NCBI RefSeq assembly: GCF_000002995.4
Contig: NW_025062477.1
Location: 7,722,649-7,786,648, forward strand
Reading direction: 5' to 3'
DNA: 64,000 nucleotides
Source of the DNA: Brugia malayi
Taxonomy: Eukaryota; Nematoda; Chromadorea; Rhabditida; Onchocercidae
The translations under genes and the position numbers were made by a program. Below the pieces are notes generated by a model, which saw only the letters and a list, made by a program, of their open reading frames with translations, ran no database searches and was not told the DNA's origin. Below, piece by piece: positions 1 to 11,912 of this stretch; position 1 is the stretch's first letter, and each line of letters begins with the position of its first letter.

Positions 1-232
1 ACTCTCCTCCAAATGGATGTATTAGGCATTTCTCCCAATAAATAAAAATTATGAGGAACTCGCACAAACAACTAATGCAACCACTGAATTAAAACAGTAG
101 ATGGTAATGATGCGAGGAATTAAATTACATGAGGACATCGTTCCCTGTATAAAAATACTTCCACCTATCTCTAGAATGTACAAAACAGGCCAAATGCAGG
201 GGCTGAAGATTGTCCTCATTTCATCCCTTACT

Positions 233-533
233 TTTAGAAGAGGGGAGAGAGGAGGAAGGGAAGAGAGAAAGAGGGAGAGAAGAGAGATGGAGAGGAGAAG
301 GGGGAGGGAGGAGAGGAGGGAAAGAGGAAGGAGGGAGTTAGAGAAGAGGAGGGTGAAAGAGGGAGAGAGGAGAGATGGAGAGGACACGAGAGGAGAAGAC
401 GGAGGGGAGGGGTAGAGAGGGCAGGAGAAGAGGGGAGAGGAGGGAAGGGAGAAAGAGAAGGGAGAGAGAAAGGAGGGAGAAGTGGGAGAGGAGAGGGGAG
501 GGAAGGGAGGAGGAGAGGGAAGCGGAAAATTCA
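233..533. repeat. Purine-only low-complexity tract (GA/GGA-rich)
   Basis: About 300 bases are almost entirely A and G on the + strand, as irregular GAGAGG, GGAGGAG and GAGAAG units with no fixed period. Only a few T or C bases interrupt it. Open frames exist on both strands here, but they translate to Arg/Glu or Ser/Leu runs dictated by the base composition and are not credible genes. Long mirror-type purine tracts can form triplex DNA; that is inference. Confidence 0.9.
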
Positions 534-2326
534 GCTCACCGTTCTCCAGGGGAGCATGTTTGCGATACTAACAGCAAACAGTGACCGATATCAGAAACTG
601 ATCAAATCAAAAATCCCGAACCTTCTATGACTTACTTCCCGCTTTGCAGGTAGAAGAACATAACGACACAAATATCGATCAGTCTAGAATAGGAACAAAT
701 TTCGACGAAATAAACAGATGCTGAACGGAATCGATGACTAGTACAAACATCATATTGTGTCTGTTTCAATGCGACATTTGTTTACTATTGTTTGACAAAT
801 AGTAGAATTTGAAATGACGTAAAATTTCATCCCACATTTACGCATTTTATATAATATATCTGAGGAAAATTTTTAAATCTTTAATAAGATTTCAAGCCAA
901 ATGATTAACTGAGAATATCCAAATGATCAACTGAGAGCATATTTTTATGTTTGATAACGAATATAGGTAGTTATTTTTATGTGTTCAAAAAATGATCTTT
1001 ATTAAGGAAGTTTTTATTTTATTTCTTCATTTACTATTAGTAAAATAGATTTCGGTGAAATCCCTAAAGTAATGAACTGATTGACATTCATCTTACGATG
1101 TTTTTGATTATAATTATCAGAGAAATGAAATGCCTTTTGTTATTATTAGTAACAAAATCAATTTTTTTCCAGTGATATTTTACGCAAGTACAGTATCAAT
1201 TTCTATGTTACCACAATAGGAAAAACATCGGAATATGTAGATAAAGTTGATTCGGCGGAACTACGTTCAATTATTTATTTTCAGTTTTTCTTTTGAAAAC
1301 ATGAGAATACAATAGTAACATTTATCTTATGTAAGCAAATCCTCATTTTACAATCACAGTTTGCTTTAAATTAGACCAAACGTACGTTGTCGCAAAAGTG
1401 ACAAATAAGTCTCGCGAACCTCCAAATAAATTATATTATATATCGAATATAATTATATTAATCCATAATATTAAAATTTGTCTTGATTGAACATTCATTA
1501 AAGAAATACAAGTGTCTCAAATTGCATCTCATGCAAGTAATTATTCTAACACTCACCTTCCTGTTATAGCTGAGCTTATCTGCTTTTCTGGAAATTTTCA
1601 GCTGTTATGTGCATTTTTTAATATGCTAAAGTATTCCTTTATTGCAACAAATTTTCTTATCTCAGGCAAGTCAAATATATGATTGTTTACGTTTTCTTGA
1701 TTGCATTCTTATTGCAAAAGATCGTACCCTAAGCTAATGTTCTAGCCAGTAATCTGAAGAACAACAAGGCATTGAATATTTAGATCATGAGGTAATTGAA
1801 CAACAATCAAAAAGGCAACATCAGAAACTTGAATACAATGTGTTATTTTTGAGCGTATCTGATAACCATAACTTCATGCGAAAATAAATGCAATAGCAAA
1901 TTTGCATTTTAACAGTACATAACAAAACCATTTACAATATAATTGTTCTTATAAAAGAATTTATATGAACATCCGAAATTGCACAGCTGTGTATAGGTTT
2001 CGCCCAAAAATTCATATTGCGATATGAAATTTCGCCATCACAACATTTGTGCCACGCGATAATCGAAGCTATAGCACAATGATTGTAATGGTTGAGAATG
2101 ACACTCCTTCGTTCTTTCCATATGAAATACAGGTCTTGGATTGGTTAGCCAAACCGAATAACATAAAGCTGATAGTACACTACCCAGATTGCACAAAAAC
2201 TCATTCTTCCTCTGTTGGTAACCACAAATTCTGAAAAATGATATGAAGAAAAAATATGTGCTTATTACAGTTATCAATGAAATGGTAAATATTTAGTTTT
2301 AACATGAACTGATTGAAGTGTTTATA
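534..2326. other. Gene-free stretch at left edge (together with 1-232)
   Basis: No family was recognised on either strand. The sequence is AT-rich with frequent stops. On the - strand near 560 a short frame (M-L-P-W-R-T) ends at a donor-like ACG|GTGAGC, so a first exon of a gene running left out of the window is possible, but nothing confirms it. The part nearest 2326 would hold the 3' UTR and polyadenylation region of WDR82. Confidence 0.5.
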
Positions 2327-4834
2327 TTATTCAAATTTCTCATACCAAAAACCTACTAATGTTGTGCAAGCAGTAGCTAACATAAAGAATCGTGGATTGA
2401 ATAATATTTTATGAATAAGAGGAGAATGTCCTGAGGCAAGCTTTGCAACTCTTTGGCCGGTTGTAACAGACCATGATACTATACTGCTATCTGTGGAGCC
2501 ACTGAATACATATTGTGCGTCAGCACAGAATGTTGCATCCAGTTCAATGCCTTTACTATTCTCGTGACCTGAAAAGTTTCTAGAAAAATATGTAGTCCTC
2601 CATACAATGTTTGTGCCGCAAATTATGAAATTAAAGTTGTAATATTTGGTGCTTTGAAGTTTAGGCAAGTTCGAAAGTAGTGTCAAGCAGTGCATAATTA
2701 AACGATCGAAATAAACCGAAGTTCCGACACCCACTTTATGTAATGTTTGAGGAAAAAAGATTCTATCCACACTGCACGACTATTCAAAGCTTTTCTCCAA
2801 CATACAAAATAATTTGATTTTGAACGTTGACTGTTGTCAAAAGCACTTAACAGACCTCTTAGAACGTGAATTAATGTTCCTTTAAAGGAATCAATAAGAG
2901 TAACCGAAGAGCCATTCGTTGTGATCATAATCATTTTACCATCAGGAGAAAACTTCAAACCTGTCCAGTCTTCTTTTGCTTCATTTTCCACCTTAAAAGT
3001 CGTAAACGGTCCCTGGAAAAAGTGCAATGAAATACTTCATATAATGCCGCTTTTTAACCAAGAAGATCAACGGAAAAATCTCACAGTAATACAAAGTCTT
3101 AGTGACGCCTACTCAGCGATACAATGTGTCACTGAAGTGCTTGGGGTTTCAAGAAAAAGGAAAAATACATTCGCAGGGAACATAGTGACAAAAGCGATAT
3201 AAGTTCATTCATAATAATACAGATAAAACATTTCTGCGGGCAACTATTTCAGAATACGCATTCAAGTATGAAAAGTAGATGGAATGTCAGTAAACCACTG
3301 CATATAGCCTTTCTGTTCTTCAGGAAAGATTGACAAGAAATTCAACCTTACTTTATCAAATGACCGCAGATCATACAATTTGATTGTATCAGAATTGATC
3401 CCTGCTGCAAATATCAAACCTTCCGGGTCAAAAGCGGCGACAGGTCTTGAAGGTACGTGCATCAACCCCTAAAGCAATTTAAAAAATATAAGATGCAAGG
3501 GAAATCATCAATTCTGCCCAGTTATAGCAGCAATTCATTCTGGGGTATTACAAAAGTTTTTAGTTTTTAAGAAGTTGAATGACAATTAGAAAATCATTAG
3601 AATGGCAATATCAAAGAAATCAAAACAAATATGAAGCATACCTGACAACTTTGTATTCGTAAATCCCATAAACGAATTGTTTTATCCAAAGAACCAGAGA
3701 GAAACATATCGTCTAGCGGAGACATACATAATGTCACTACCCTGATAGAATAGAAGTGAAAATGATTTCTATAATTAAAAAAACATATAAACAAATGAAA
3801 AAGAAAACTTACTTCTTTTGATGGCCAGGAAAATACCTGATGTACTTGTTATCATGTAATGATAGGTATCGAATAACATCTAAAAAACACAATGAGAAAT
3901 TAAACGACTTTGATGTCTAAAATTTATTTGGATTAACTGTTTATTTATATAGAAGTATTCAGTAATGTTGATCAAAGAGATGAGTATGAAATTTTTACGC
4001 TTTATAATTATAAATGCTGTTAAGTTTTCTGGATTACGACAGAGTGTCATAGGACTTTTCTTAACTGCGTAGGGTTAAGCTATATGGATCAAAATGATTT
4101 AAGGATGTTTATTATTTCAATGAATGATTGACTGCTTCCACTCAAATACTTTCTTAGAAGAGGTTAAAAATTATGAAGGAACAAACCATTGACATTTACT
4201 ACAGTTAAACTGACCATCAACTTTTGTGGAACAGTGTATAGCGTTTGATGTATTGTGTGCGAATTGTATCAAATCTACACCATATTTCTTACTGTTTACC
4301 TAAAGATTCACATTCCATCCAAAGTTGAAGATGAGGTTTAAAAAGAACAAACAGTTGCATAAAAAATAATTATTAGTCATTCAATCTTACATCTTATCAT
4401 GTTCCACTTGAAACTCCGCAAAGCTAATGTTCCAAATTTTCGGTATAGAGCTTCAAGGAAGAAGACCAGTCATCTACATAATTTGCATAAGGTTAACATT
4501 TCAAATAATATTACCGATCGACTTTTCTGTCCACTAACACAATCATACATAATAATTGAGTCGTCATCGGAAGATGAAATCATTTGTAAACCATCCGCAC
4601 TGAAATCCAAACTGTTGATTGGGGCCTGAAGCACTATCACAATTAATCAGACATATAGTTTTTAACTTGTCGAAATTAAGAACATGACCTGAATAGATGA
4701 ATGAAAGTTTTGCATACTTTAACTATCCAATATATATTACGCAATTACTGTTTTGATTTTATATTGCAAACCTGATTATCGCTGAAACTTTTCGCAGGTC
4801 TCATACTCGCAACAGTCCTGTCACTAGCTTTCAT
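2327..4834 (-). CDS. WDR82: WDR82/Swd2 WD40-repeat protein (COMPASS and PNUTS-PP1 subunit)
   Basis: WDR82 recruits SET1/COMPASS histone H3K4 methyltransferase to RNA polymerase II and is also part of the PNUTS-PP1 termination complex in the nucleus. The protein follows the family end to end: start [17 protein letters not shown] (4834-4772), DDSIIMYDC (4625-4515), [12 protein letters not shown] (4299-4215), [17 protein letters not shown] (3879-3813), [14 protein letters not shown] (about 3743-3642), [20 protein letters not shown] (about 3471-3354), [13 protein letters not shown] (about 3014-2856) and a last exon ending FWYEKFE with TAA at 2329-2327. The exon joins I checked (first five) keep frame and the exons give WD40 blades in order. 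The start was chosen because it matches the family N-terminus and lies 27 bases inside a TTTCAG acceptor. Sequence between 2800 and 2856 stays open past the donor but is intron. Divergent from the AP-3 beta gene, about 0.9 kb away. Confidence 0.94.
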
Positions 4835-4860
4835 TTTGTTCACCTTATTGATTAATATAA

Positions 4861-4870
4861 TCTGAAACAT
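4861..4870 (-). promoter_or_regulatory. Probable trans-splice or cis 3' splice acceptor before WDR82
   Basis: Read on the - strand this is ATGTTTCAG followed by an AT-rich leader and the WDR82 ATG at 4834. Such an acceptor a few tens of bases before a start codon is typical of SL trans-splicing in nematodes. It could equally be a cis acceptor, because the frame upstream of the ATG stays open (see the candidate exon at 4925-4992). Confidence 0.5.
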
Positions 4871-4924
4871 CATCAATTCCAATTATGTCATCAAAATAAT
4901 TCCCTTACATAATCGCATTCATAC

Positions 4925-4992
4925 CTCAGAATGAAAGAGAGAAATGAATATGCAAGTATTTATAAATTCCGCACTTTGCTCATCATCGATAT
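4925..4992 (-). other. Candidate upstream exon in frame with WDR82
   Basis: On the - strand a TATTTTAG acceptor precedes a 68-base open segment (2 bases plus IDDEQSAEFINTCIFISLFH and SE) that ends GAG|GTATGA. If spliced to 4861, the frame runs without a stop through IILINKVNK into the WDR82 start Met. Further upstream an 82-codon frame (5363-5115, beginning MAEIDRSEDGLPSLD) could hold a first exon, but I found no strong donor of the needed phase. It may instead be 5' UTR, an alternative first exon or a small separate gene. Confidence 0.25.
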
Positions 4993-5637
4993 CTAAAATA
5001 TTTCAAGATGTGATTTACATTATGCCATTTTTCCGGTTTATCATGGCACTTCATTTGCTATTAATCGGAAAGCATTTCCTTCCAACCCAAACTTCCGTTG
5101 CTTCAATCCACGTCTCACAAGTGGCCAGCCATATCAATCCGACTTTGTCCATGACTCGTAATGAAAACAGTGACTCCCGAACTTCGTGAGGAACAGAGAG
5201 AGGAAGGAGGAAAAGGGCGATGTATCGAGCAGAACTGACTGTGACAGTTGTTTTTAGCTGAACGTGATGCACCAACAGTTTCTGGCATGCTAGACTGTCT
5301 GGTAGAGTGGTAAATGTTGTCGAGACTAGGAAGTCCATCCTCAGATCGGTCTATTTCAGCCATCGCAGTAGTCCAGCAGCAGCATTATTCCATTGAGTTG
5401 TTATCTGTTGTCAGTCATTTTAAGTCATGGACATTCCATTGGATTTGTGTTACCATTGTAATCTATTCCTTCGAATAATGGCTTCGTGTAAAAATGCCGA
5501 ATTAACACCGGGTTTACTAAATTTCATAGTAAAGGAGGTCATAGTAAACAAGATCTTTCAGCTATAATACGCAGATTTATCCGAAGAGTTAATTTTCTGT
5601 TCACTTGCTTCTCATGAATTGCTTATTATTTTCAGCC

Positions 5638-5691
5638 ATGATAGTCCGAAGCGGAATGTATTTCGGACCATTGATAGGTGATATCATTTAG
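5638..5691 (+). promoter_or_regulatory. Small upstream ORF before AP-3 beta
   Basis: A TTATTTTCAG acceptor ends at 5635. Two bases later an ATG opens a 17-residue frame (MIVRSGMYFGPLIGDII) that stops at 5689-5691, 30 bases before the AP-3 beta start at 5722. If the mRNA begins at this acceptor the short frame is an upstream ORF with an almost absent leader. A second, weaker acceptor (ATATTTAAG, ending near 5717) would remove it. Confidence 0.35.
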
Positions 5692-5721
5692 GCTGTGGAA
5701 CTATTATTATATTTAAGGAAG

Positions 5722-8700
5722 ATGGGAAGTTTTGGTGAAGGATTAACAAGTCCGGAGGTGGAAATTGTTGAAGGAGGAGTTATCGTAGATAGTAAAACGT
5801 TAGTTCTTTAATGTTTGAAACAAATAGCAATTCAGAGTTTGATCTAGTTTAAAGAAGGAAAATAACTGATCCATTATGGAATAGTAGCTAATTAATAATT
5901 CCAGACGTTTTGCCGATCTGAAAGCAATGTTAGACAGTTCGAAGGATAATTTGAAGATGGATGCTATGAAACGAATCATAAATGTAAGCTTGTATAATGA
6001 AAAGCTGTAATTTGAGGAGTGATGAATTTTTAGTATTTGTTAAATTTTTTATTTCAGCATAAAATGCACATGCTAATATAATCAGATAAGGTCTTAATGT
6101 ATATTTCTCCTTCTATAGGGTAAAAGAAAACAGTTAAAGTTAAATATTAAGCCGAAAGATTAGTTTTTGTAATCATGAAAGTTATATTTGATTGAATGAG
6201 GTGTTTATTGTTAAGCTGGTAGCGAAAGGGCGTGATGTGTCAGAACTTTTTCCCGCGGTTGTTAAGAATGTTGCTGCTAAAAATCTTGAGGTTTGTTGAA
6301 TTTGAATATAAATTTGGTTATAAATATGTTTCTTAAATTGCGTGAAATCTGCATGTTGTTTGGATAAGTCGAAATTCTTACAGCTAAAGAAATTGGTTTT
6401 CGTTTATCTAGTGAGATACGCCGAAGAGCAGCAAGATTTAGCACTTCTTTCAATCAGCACTTTTCAACGCGCCTTAAAAGTAAGTTTAAACTTTGGGAAA
6501 TGAATATCTTCAGAATATACTGGATAACTTCGAAATCATGGACACTTCATTCTATTAATTTTGTTTCCTTTCAGGATCCTAATCAACTTATTCGGGCAAG
6601 CGCCCTACGTGTTCTATCGAGCATCCGAGTACCTATGATTGCTCCAGTAATGTTGTTGGCTATACGTGAATCAGTTCGTGACATGTCTGCTTATGTTCGA
6701 AAAGTTAGAAATTTTAACACGACTTTTTTGCAAAGCATTTCTCTTCTTCTGAGTACCTCTCATTTTAATTTTGTTAGTCGCTCTTTCCAATTGTTTTAGG
6801 TAGCTGCGCATGCAATACCGAAATTGTATTCACTTGAAGAAAATTTACAACCGGAACTGATCGAGTGTATTGATTATCTTCTCGGTGATAAGCGTACTCT
6901 TGTACTCGGTAGTGCGGTATATGCTTTTGAGGAAACTTGTCCAGATCGATTTGACTTACTTCATAGACATTACCGGACTTTGTGTAAGGTACTTTTCCCA
7001 TGACTTGAAGAATGCAGGGAATACATCAAGTGAAATTTATTTCATTTTATCACTTGTTCGTGAAAGATTAAGGTAACATAAATACCGTTTAACGATCATG
7101 AACATCCTGAATTTATTGTCCTGTGAAGGGCATTCAACTTCTATATGTGAAGTTTATTTCATGAATAAAATTTAGGCTATAGTAGATGTAGATGAATGGG
7201 GACAAGTGGTGATGATTGGATTGTTAACTCGTTATGCACGCAGTCACTTTGTTGCGCCAACAGAAGTAGTTGATCCAGATCTTACACTTTTGCTTTCATC
7301 GTGTCGTCCATTGCTACAAAGCCGAAACTATGCTGTAGTTATGGCTGTCGCTCAGTTATTTTATCACTGCGCGCCATCTTCACAACTATCAATTATCTCA
7401 CGCGCGCTCGTCCGGCTATTACGTGGCCCGCGTGAAGTACAGAGTGTTGTACTTGTTAACATAGCAACAATTTGCGCAACCAGTCCGGTACTTGGACGAC
7501 TTGATTTTGCTATAAGCAATGTACGATTAACAAAAATATTTGTGTAGAAATGTACATGCAAGACAGGTGATATATGTCAGGTAGCACGGACAATTTTTTT
7601 GGTTTTTCTAAATCCTCCTTTTTCCGCTTCAATTTTTGTTTCACGCTTGGTATGCCTTCAACTTTTCTTCTTTTATAGTTTGCTTTTAAATTTCTACGAG
7701 GTTCCATTATTTTGACTTCAAAATTCTTGCGCCATTTTTAGAAACGTTCTCAATTCGGGAAATTTAGTTTTTTTTTTTTTTTTATACCAAATTGTCTCGT
7801 ACTAGAATTTTGAGGACAAGTAATAAACTGCATACTCTACATGCTATAAGGCGTTATGTTCATGTCACTATGATTTAAGGGCTAAAGTTAGCCACTTATT
7901 TCGCTCACATATGGAATACTTAAGGATCTAGCCGACCACATTCCGTATAGGAAGATCTTCATTATGAAATAATTTCTGATTATAAATAAATTAAATTTAC
8001 TGCTTAAAACATGTAGCAAATTAATGTTAGTTTCAAGTTTTTTTTTGAAATTTCTTTCCCAATCCTAAATGCATTTCTTTTTTTCGTGTTACAGTTAACT
8101 ACTTGTTTCACTTCCTTGCAGAATATGTTCGAATCATTTCTGAAAAGCTTTTTCATACGCCCAGCAGAACCGAAGCATATCAAATTGTTGAAGCTACAAG
8201 TGTTGACATCATTGGTTTCAGAAACAAATGTGCAGCTGGTTCTTCGTGAATTACAGGTATAAAATGGTTTTTACAATTTTTTTTGAATCTCCAGTCCATT
8301 CTTGAGAGTAACGCTCTATAAGATAATGAATGATACCCACTGATATTTAAAATTATCCAGATTTAGTACCTAAATATATTTTTACTTGCCTGAAGTTTTA
8401 GACTTACGTTGGCATAACAGAAATAGCAGATGCTGCGGTAGAAGCAATAGGACAGTGTGCTATTCGTGTTAGTTCTGTTGCTGATTCGTGTCTCTCTGGA
8501 CTGGTATCCCTAATTGCTTCATCAAACGAGAATGTTGTTTCCGCTTCTGTCGTTGTTTTGAAAAGGTCTTTCATTTTTTATTCATTACTGATAACAGGCC
8601 AATCTAAAAATGTAACTTATGTTCTGTTGGAAGGAAATCTCTGTGTGACAAAAACTCTAAAATTTCTGCAGGACAATTGAAGAAATTACTGCTGAGTAAA

Positions 8701-11700
8701 AACTAGTGGTACATGATTATTTCAATTAAAGTACGAATGCTTTTTTCATTACATTTCCATATAGTTTAAATTAAAGTTTTTGCAGACTACTACACACGAA
8801 TCCGCCTTTACAGTTACTTACACGTGTACTTCATCTTATTAATTCTGTCAAAACACCACAAGCTCGGGCATGTGTGATTTGGCTTGTTGCTACACATGTT
8901 GATAAAGTAAGTGCATCCAGTAAAATTTCTGTGAAAACTGATTTGATAATTCCTTTAGCTTTATAATTTTGAGTGAATTTAAATTAGATATATATTAGAA
9001 ATGGACGTAAAACTACACATCTGGAAATATGTAAGATTAATAGAACTTCCACTTTACTAGCGCATAGTAGTTAAGACCTTGTTGATCGGATTAACAAGGG
9101 GCTTTCGTCCACTGCAACACTTTTAGCATGTAAGCTCTTTGACATCCTTCAAAAAAACACGCCGAACATATACTAAAGTTCAGATTTCGAAAAAGTTTGT
9201 TGCCTTTTCTAGGTTCCAACTCTAGCACCAGATGTCTTACGCAAAATGGTCAAAAGTTTTACACATGAAGATGAGATGGTGAAGTTACAAACAGTAAACT
9301 TGGCAGCAAAACTGTGGTTTACAAATCATCAGAAATGTGAATTACTAGTGCGCCATGTAATGCAGTTGGCTCGATTCGACCAAAGTTACGATGTTCGGGA
9401 CAGATGTCGATTTTTACGAAATCTGCTGTTCAGCAATAATAAATTATCTAAATTTGCTAGTGAAATATTTATTACCGAGAAACCATCGCCAACTACACAG
9501 AGCACTTTCAAAGGCTAGATTAAGTTTTAAATAAATTTATAATCTTAAGTTGAAGTTTTTTCATGGGTAGTGGAAAAATCTTGAAAATGGAGTAGTAGTG
9601 TAGTTCATAGTTCACAAATTTCCTTGTATTTAAAAATCGAAAGATATCTAGACTAATCATGTAGTTATTTATAACATATAAACTTTGGCAGAGTAGAGAA
9701 CTTTCATTAGACGTTTTGTTGCGGTTCGGTAAAGAATATTTATTGTTTATAGAAGTGAGTCTCATTTTGAATATTATCCCTGTTTTGATTCGTATGTTTC
9801 TTCAAACACTAAAAAGAGGTGAGGAGGAGGAAGGAAGGTCCTCTGTTAAAATGGTAAAAGGAAGAGAAGGAGATAATATTCCTTTTGTTTATTCATATAA
9901 TTTTGGATACAATTCTAGACCGCGAGCAATTCCAGTTAGGGAGTCTATCACACTTCCTCAACCAGCGTTGTAGGAGATATCGCGACTTACCACAGTTTCC
10001 GCAAATTGCACCTGATCCATCCATGCGAAATACAAATCAACTGGAAGAAATTAATAATGATATGCGAGTTATTGATGAAATCGAAAACGATGAAAGTGAA
10101 GAGGACGATTTTTATTCGGATGATGAAGAACAGAGTGAAGAAGAAGAAAGTGATGAGTATGAGGTATATAGTTGTTTACCACATGGAAGGAGTTGAAAAA
10201 GAAGGAAATATAGGATGAACATGGATTTAGGGTAGTGTAACTTTAATTTGAATTGCTTGTAGACATCGATAAATAATTACAATTTGTGATTGTTGGGATG
10301 GTAGATTTGAATCGAAAAATTTTCAGGACGAAGATGAAAGTGATAGGGAGAAAAATAAAATCGAAGATAACGAAGAAGACAGAGAGGATGGTAAAAGTAA
10401 TAAAAGCAAAGAAGATCGAGTTCTTACAATAGCTGAGTCTGAGAAGATGTAAGTTATATAAATATGGAGTTAATATATGCGGGAAGAAATATGGAATGTG
10501 TTTTTTGCCGTGTTTATGTCCCTCATAGAGCTTAAGTTTTATTCAGCTTAACTTCACTGACAAATTTTGCATTTTTCAGATCTGGAAATCTTGATCTATT
10601 GCTCGATTTAAATTTTGAGCTAGCACCGATTCTTGCTGACAACTCTGTCGTAGGACCGAAACTGGTGAACACATCGTTTATGCCACTCATGAATCATACA
10701 GTCTGGCCTACTGGGATTAGTATTGATACTTGTTTTCCGCGTGAGACATCACCAATTTTGTCGTCAATGTGTGCAGTTTTATTTAGGTTCACAAACAATT
10801 TGGAGACTGAATCTGCTGAAATTACAGTATCTCCGAAGGTTAGTTCGATATTTATTTAGAATAATATTTGTTTTTTCCTCAGAAGTTTCTATCAGTTACT
10901 TTACATTTCTGAGTTACTTTACATTTCGAACTTTAAATTCGTTTCTGATAATTTCAATTATAATATGTCCTGAATACTTAAAACTTGTGGAATGTGATAG
11001 CAGGGAGTGGTTCAGCTCATTTAACACTCATGATACAACTTCATGCAGGTTCCACATAAAAGCCCGTTATTACGTAGTAGTAATTTATCCTTTCACCATT
11101 AATTTTTCGGAAAATTCCATTATCAAACATTTTTTGGTCCTTGTAATCAAATTTACGAGTTTGGATCTTCTTTCTTTCCGGTTATCCTTTTTCTTGAATA
11201 ATTTACGAAATATTTTTCAGATCTTGGGTCAAGTGTCAACTAGTGACCAAATTAAGGTAGACAGATTATCACCTGGTGAAAATGTAATTAAGAAAGTCTA
11301 CATTGACTTTGGTGATAGCAAACGAGCATCTGAATGGGTTATCAGCGCGCGAGATGCCAACGAAGTAACAATCACTATTGAAGCTCCAATGGGCGAACAA
11401 ATTGAACCGATAATTATGACGGAAGAACAGTTTATAAATGGAGTTTTACGTTTAAGTGGAATGAACGAACACTGCGGAAATCTGAAAGAGCCTTTGAGAC
11501 CGGAAGAGTTATATACTGTTGCAAATTGCACCAATGTCAACGGTTCCGAGGTTCGTTTTTCAAAATTAAAATAGATACGAAATTGCTTGAAGTCCTGAAT
11601 ATTTAGACTAGGTTAGCTAGCAGCGCAGTGTGCTACCTTACTTTTCTGTTCGATATTTTTTGAATGGTGATTTTCTTCAGTTACAAACGTTTTCTTACAG

Positions 11701-11912
11701 TCTAAACGTTTTCTTTACAGTCGTTTTCTTACAGTTCTTAATTACTTTAAAACTTGCTCTAGACTCATTTCTGTGCGCAGACGCTATCCAAAAAACAACA
11801 GGTATTAATTGCTTTGGAATCAAAACAAGTCCATGTACACTGCGAAAATATTGTGCTTGGCTCATTACTTTGCACTGATATTGTCAAGAAATCTTTGGAG
11901 CTGAATTCTTGA
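5722..11912 (+). CDS. AP3B1: AP-3 adaptor complex subunit beta (beta3 adaptin)
   Basis: Large subunit of the AP-3 coat adaptor, which sorts cargo from endosomes to lysosomes and lysosome-related organelles. The protein starts [19 protein letters not shown]. The adaptin N-terminal solenoid then follows the animal family closely: LDAMKRI-like [125 protein letters not shown]. Next come [19 protein letters not shown] and APDPSMRN, an acidic Glu/Asp/Ser hinge (about 10060-10450), and the C-terminal appendage, ending [14 protein letters not shown] with TGA at 11910-11912. The loop between the solenoid halves is shorter than in the human protein. About a dozen introns. The exon ending at 9513 needs a GC donor. 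A coelomate-wide housekeeping gene; symbol given by homology to AP3B1/2 (worm apb-3). Confidence 0.95.
9514..9918 (+). other. Probable GC-AG intron in AP-3 beta
   Basis: The exon ends ...STFK plus one G at 9513, followed by GCTAGATTAA. Reading on hits TAG at 9516-9518, and the nearest GT lies beyond that stop. The next exon begins at 9919 after AATTCTAG. Joining G to AC gives [14 protein letters not shown], the conserved family sequence, with frame preserved. The intron is 405 bases and starts GC rather than GT. Confidence 0.8.
11685..11735 (+). repeat. Threefold acceptor-like repeat in the last AP-3 beta intron
   Basis: Three near copies of ACGTTTTCTTACAGT stand in tandem within the intron 11551-11780. 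Each ends in a good nematode-type 3' splice signal (TTCTTACAG), yet frame and homology place the real acceptor at 11780 (TGTGCGCAG). The copies are therefore unused or alternative sites. Confidence 0.7.

Noticed and set aside
49..584. Open frames of 69-112 codons on both strands across the purine tract
   Set aside because: Their Arg/Glu and Ser/Leu runs follow from the GA-only sequence; no start context, splice signals or family similarity.
7489..7707. Continuation of the AP-3 beta exon past TSP, and an antisense 65-codon frame
   Set aside because: The donor PCG|GTACTTGG joins to [11 protein letters not shown] at 8122 as in the family; the read-through is intron and the antisense frame is a shadow.
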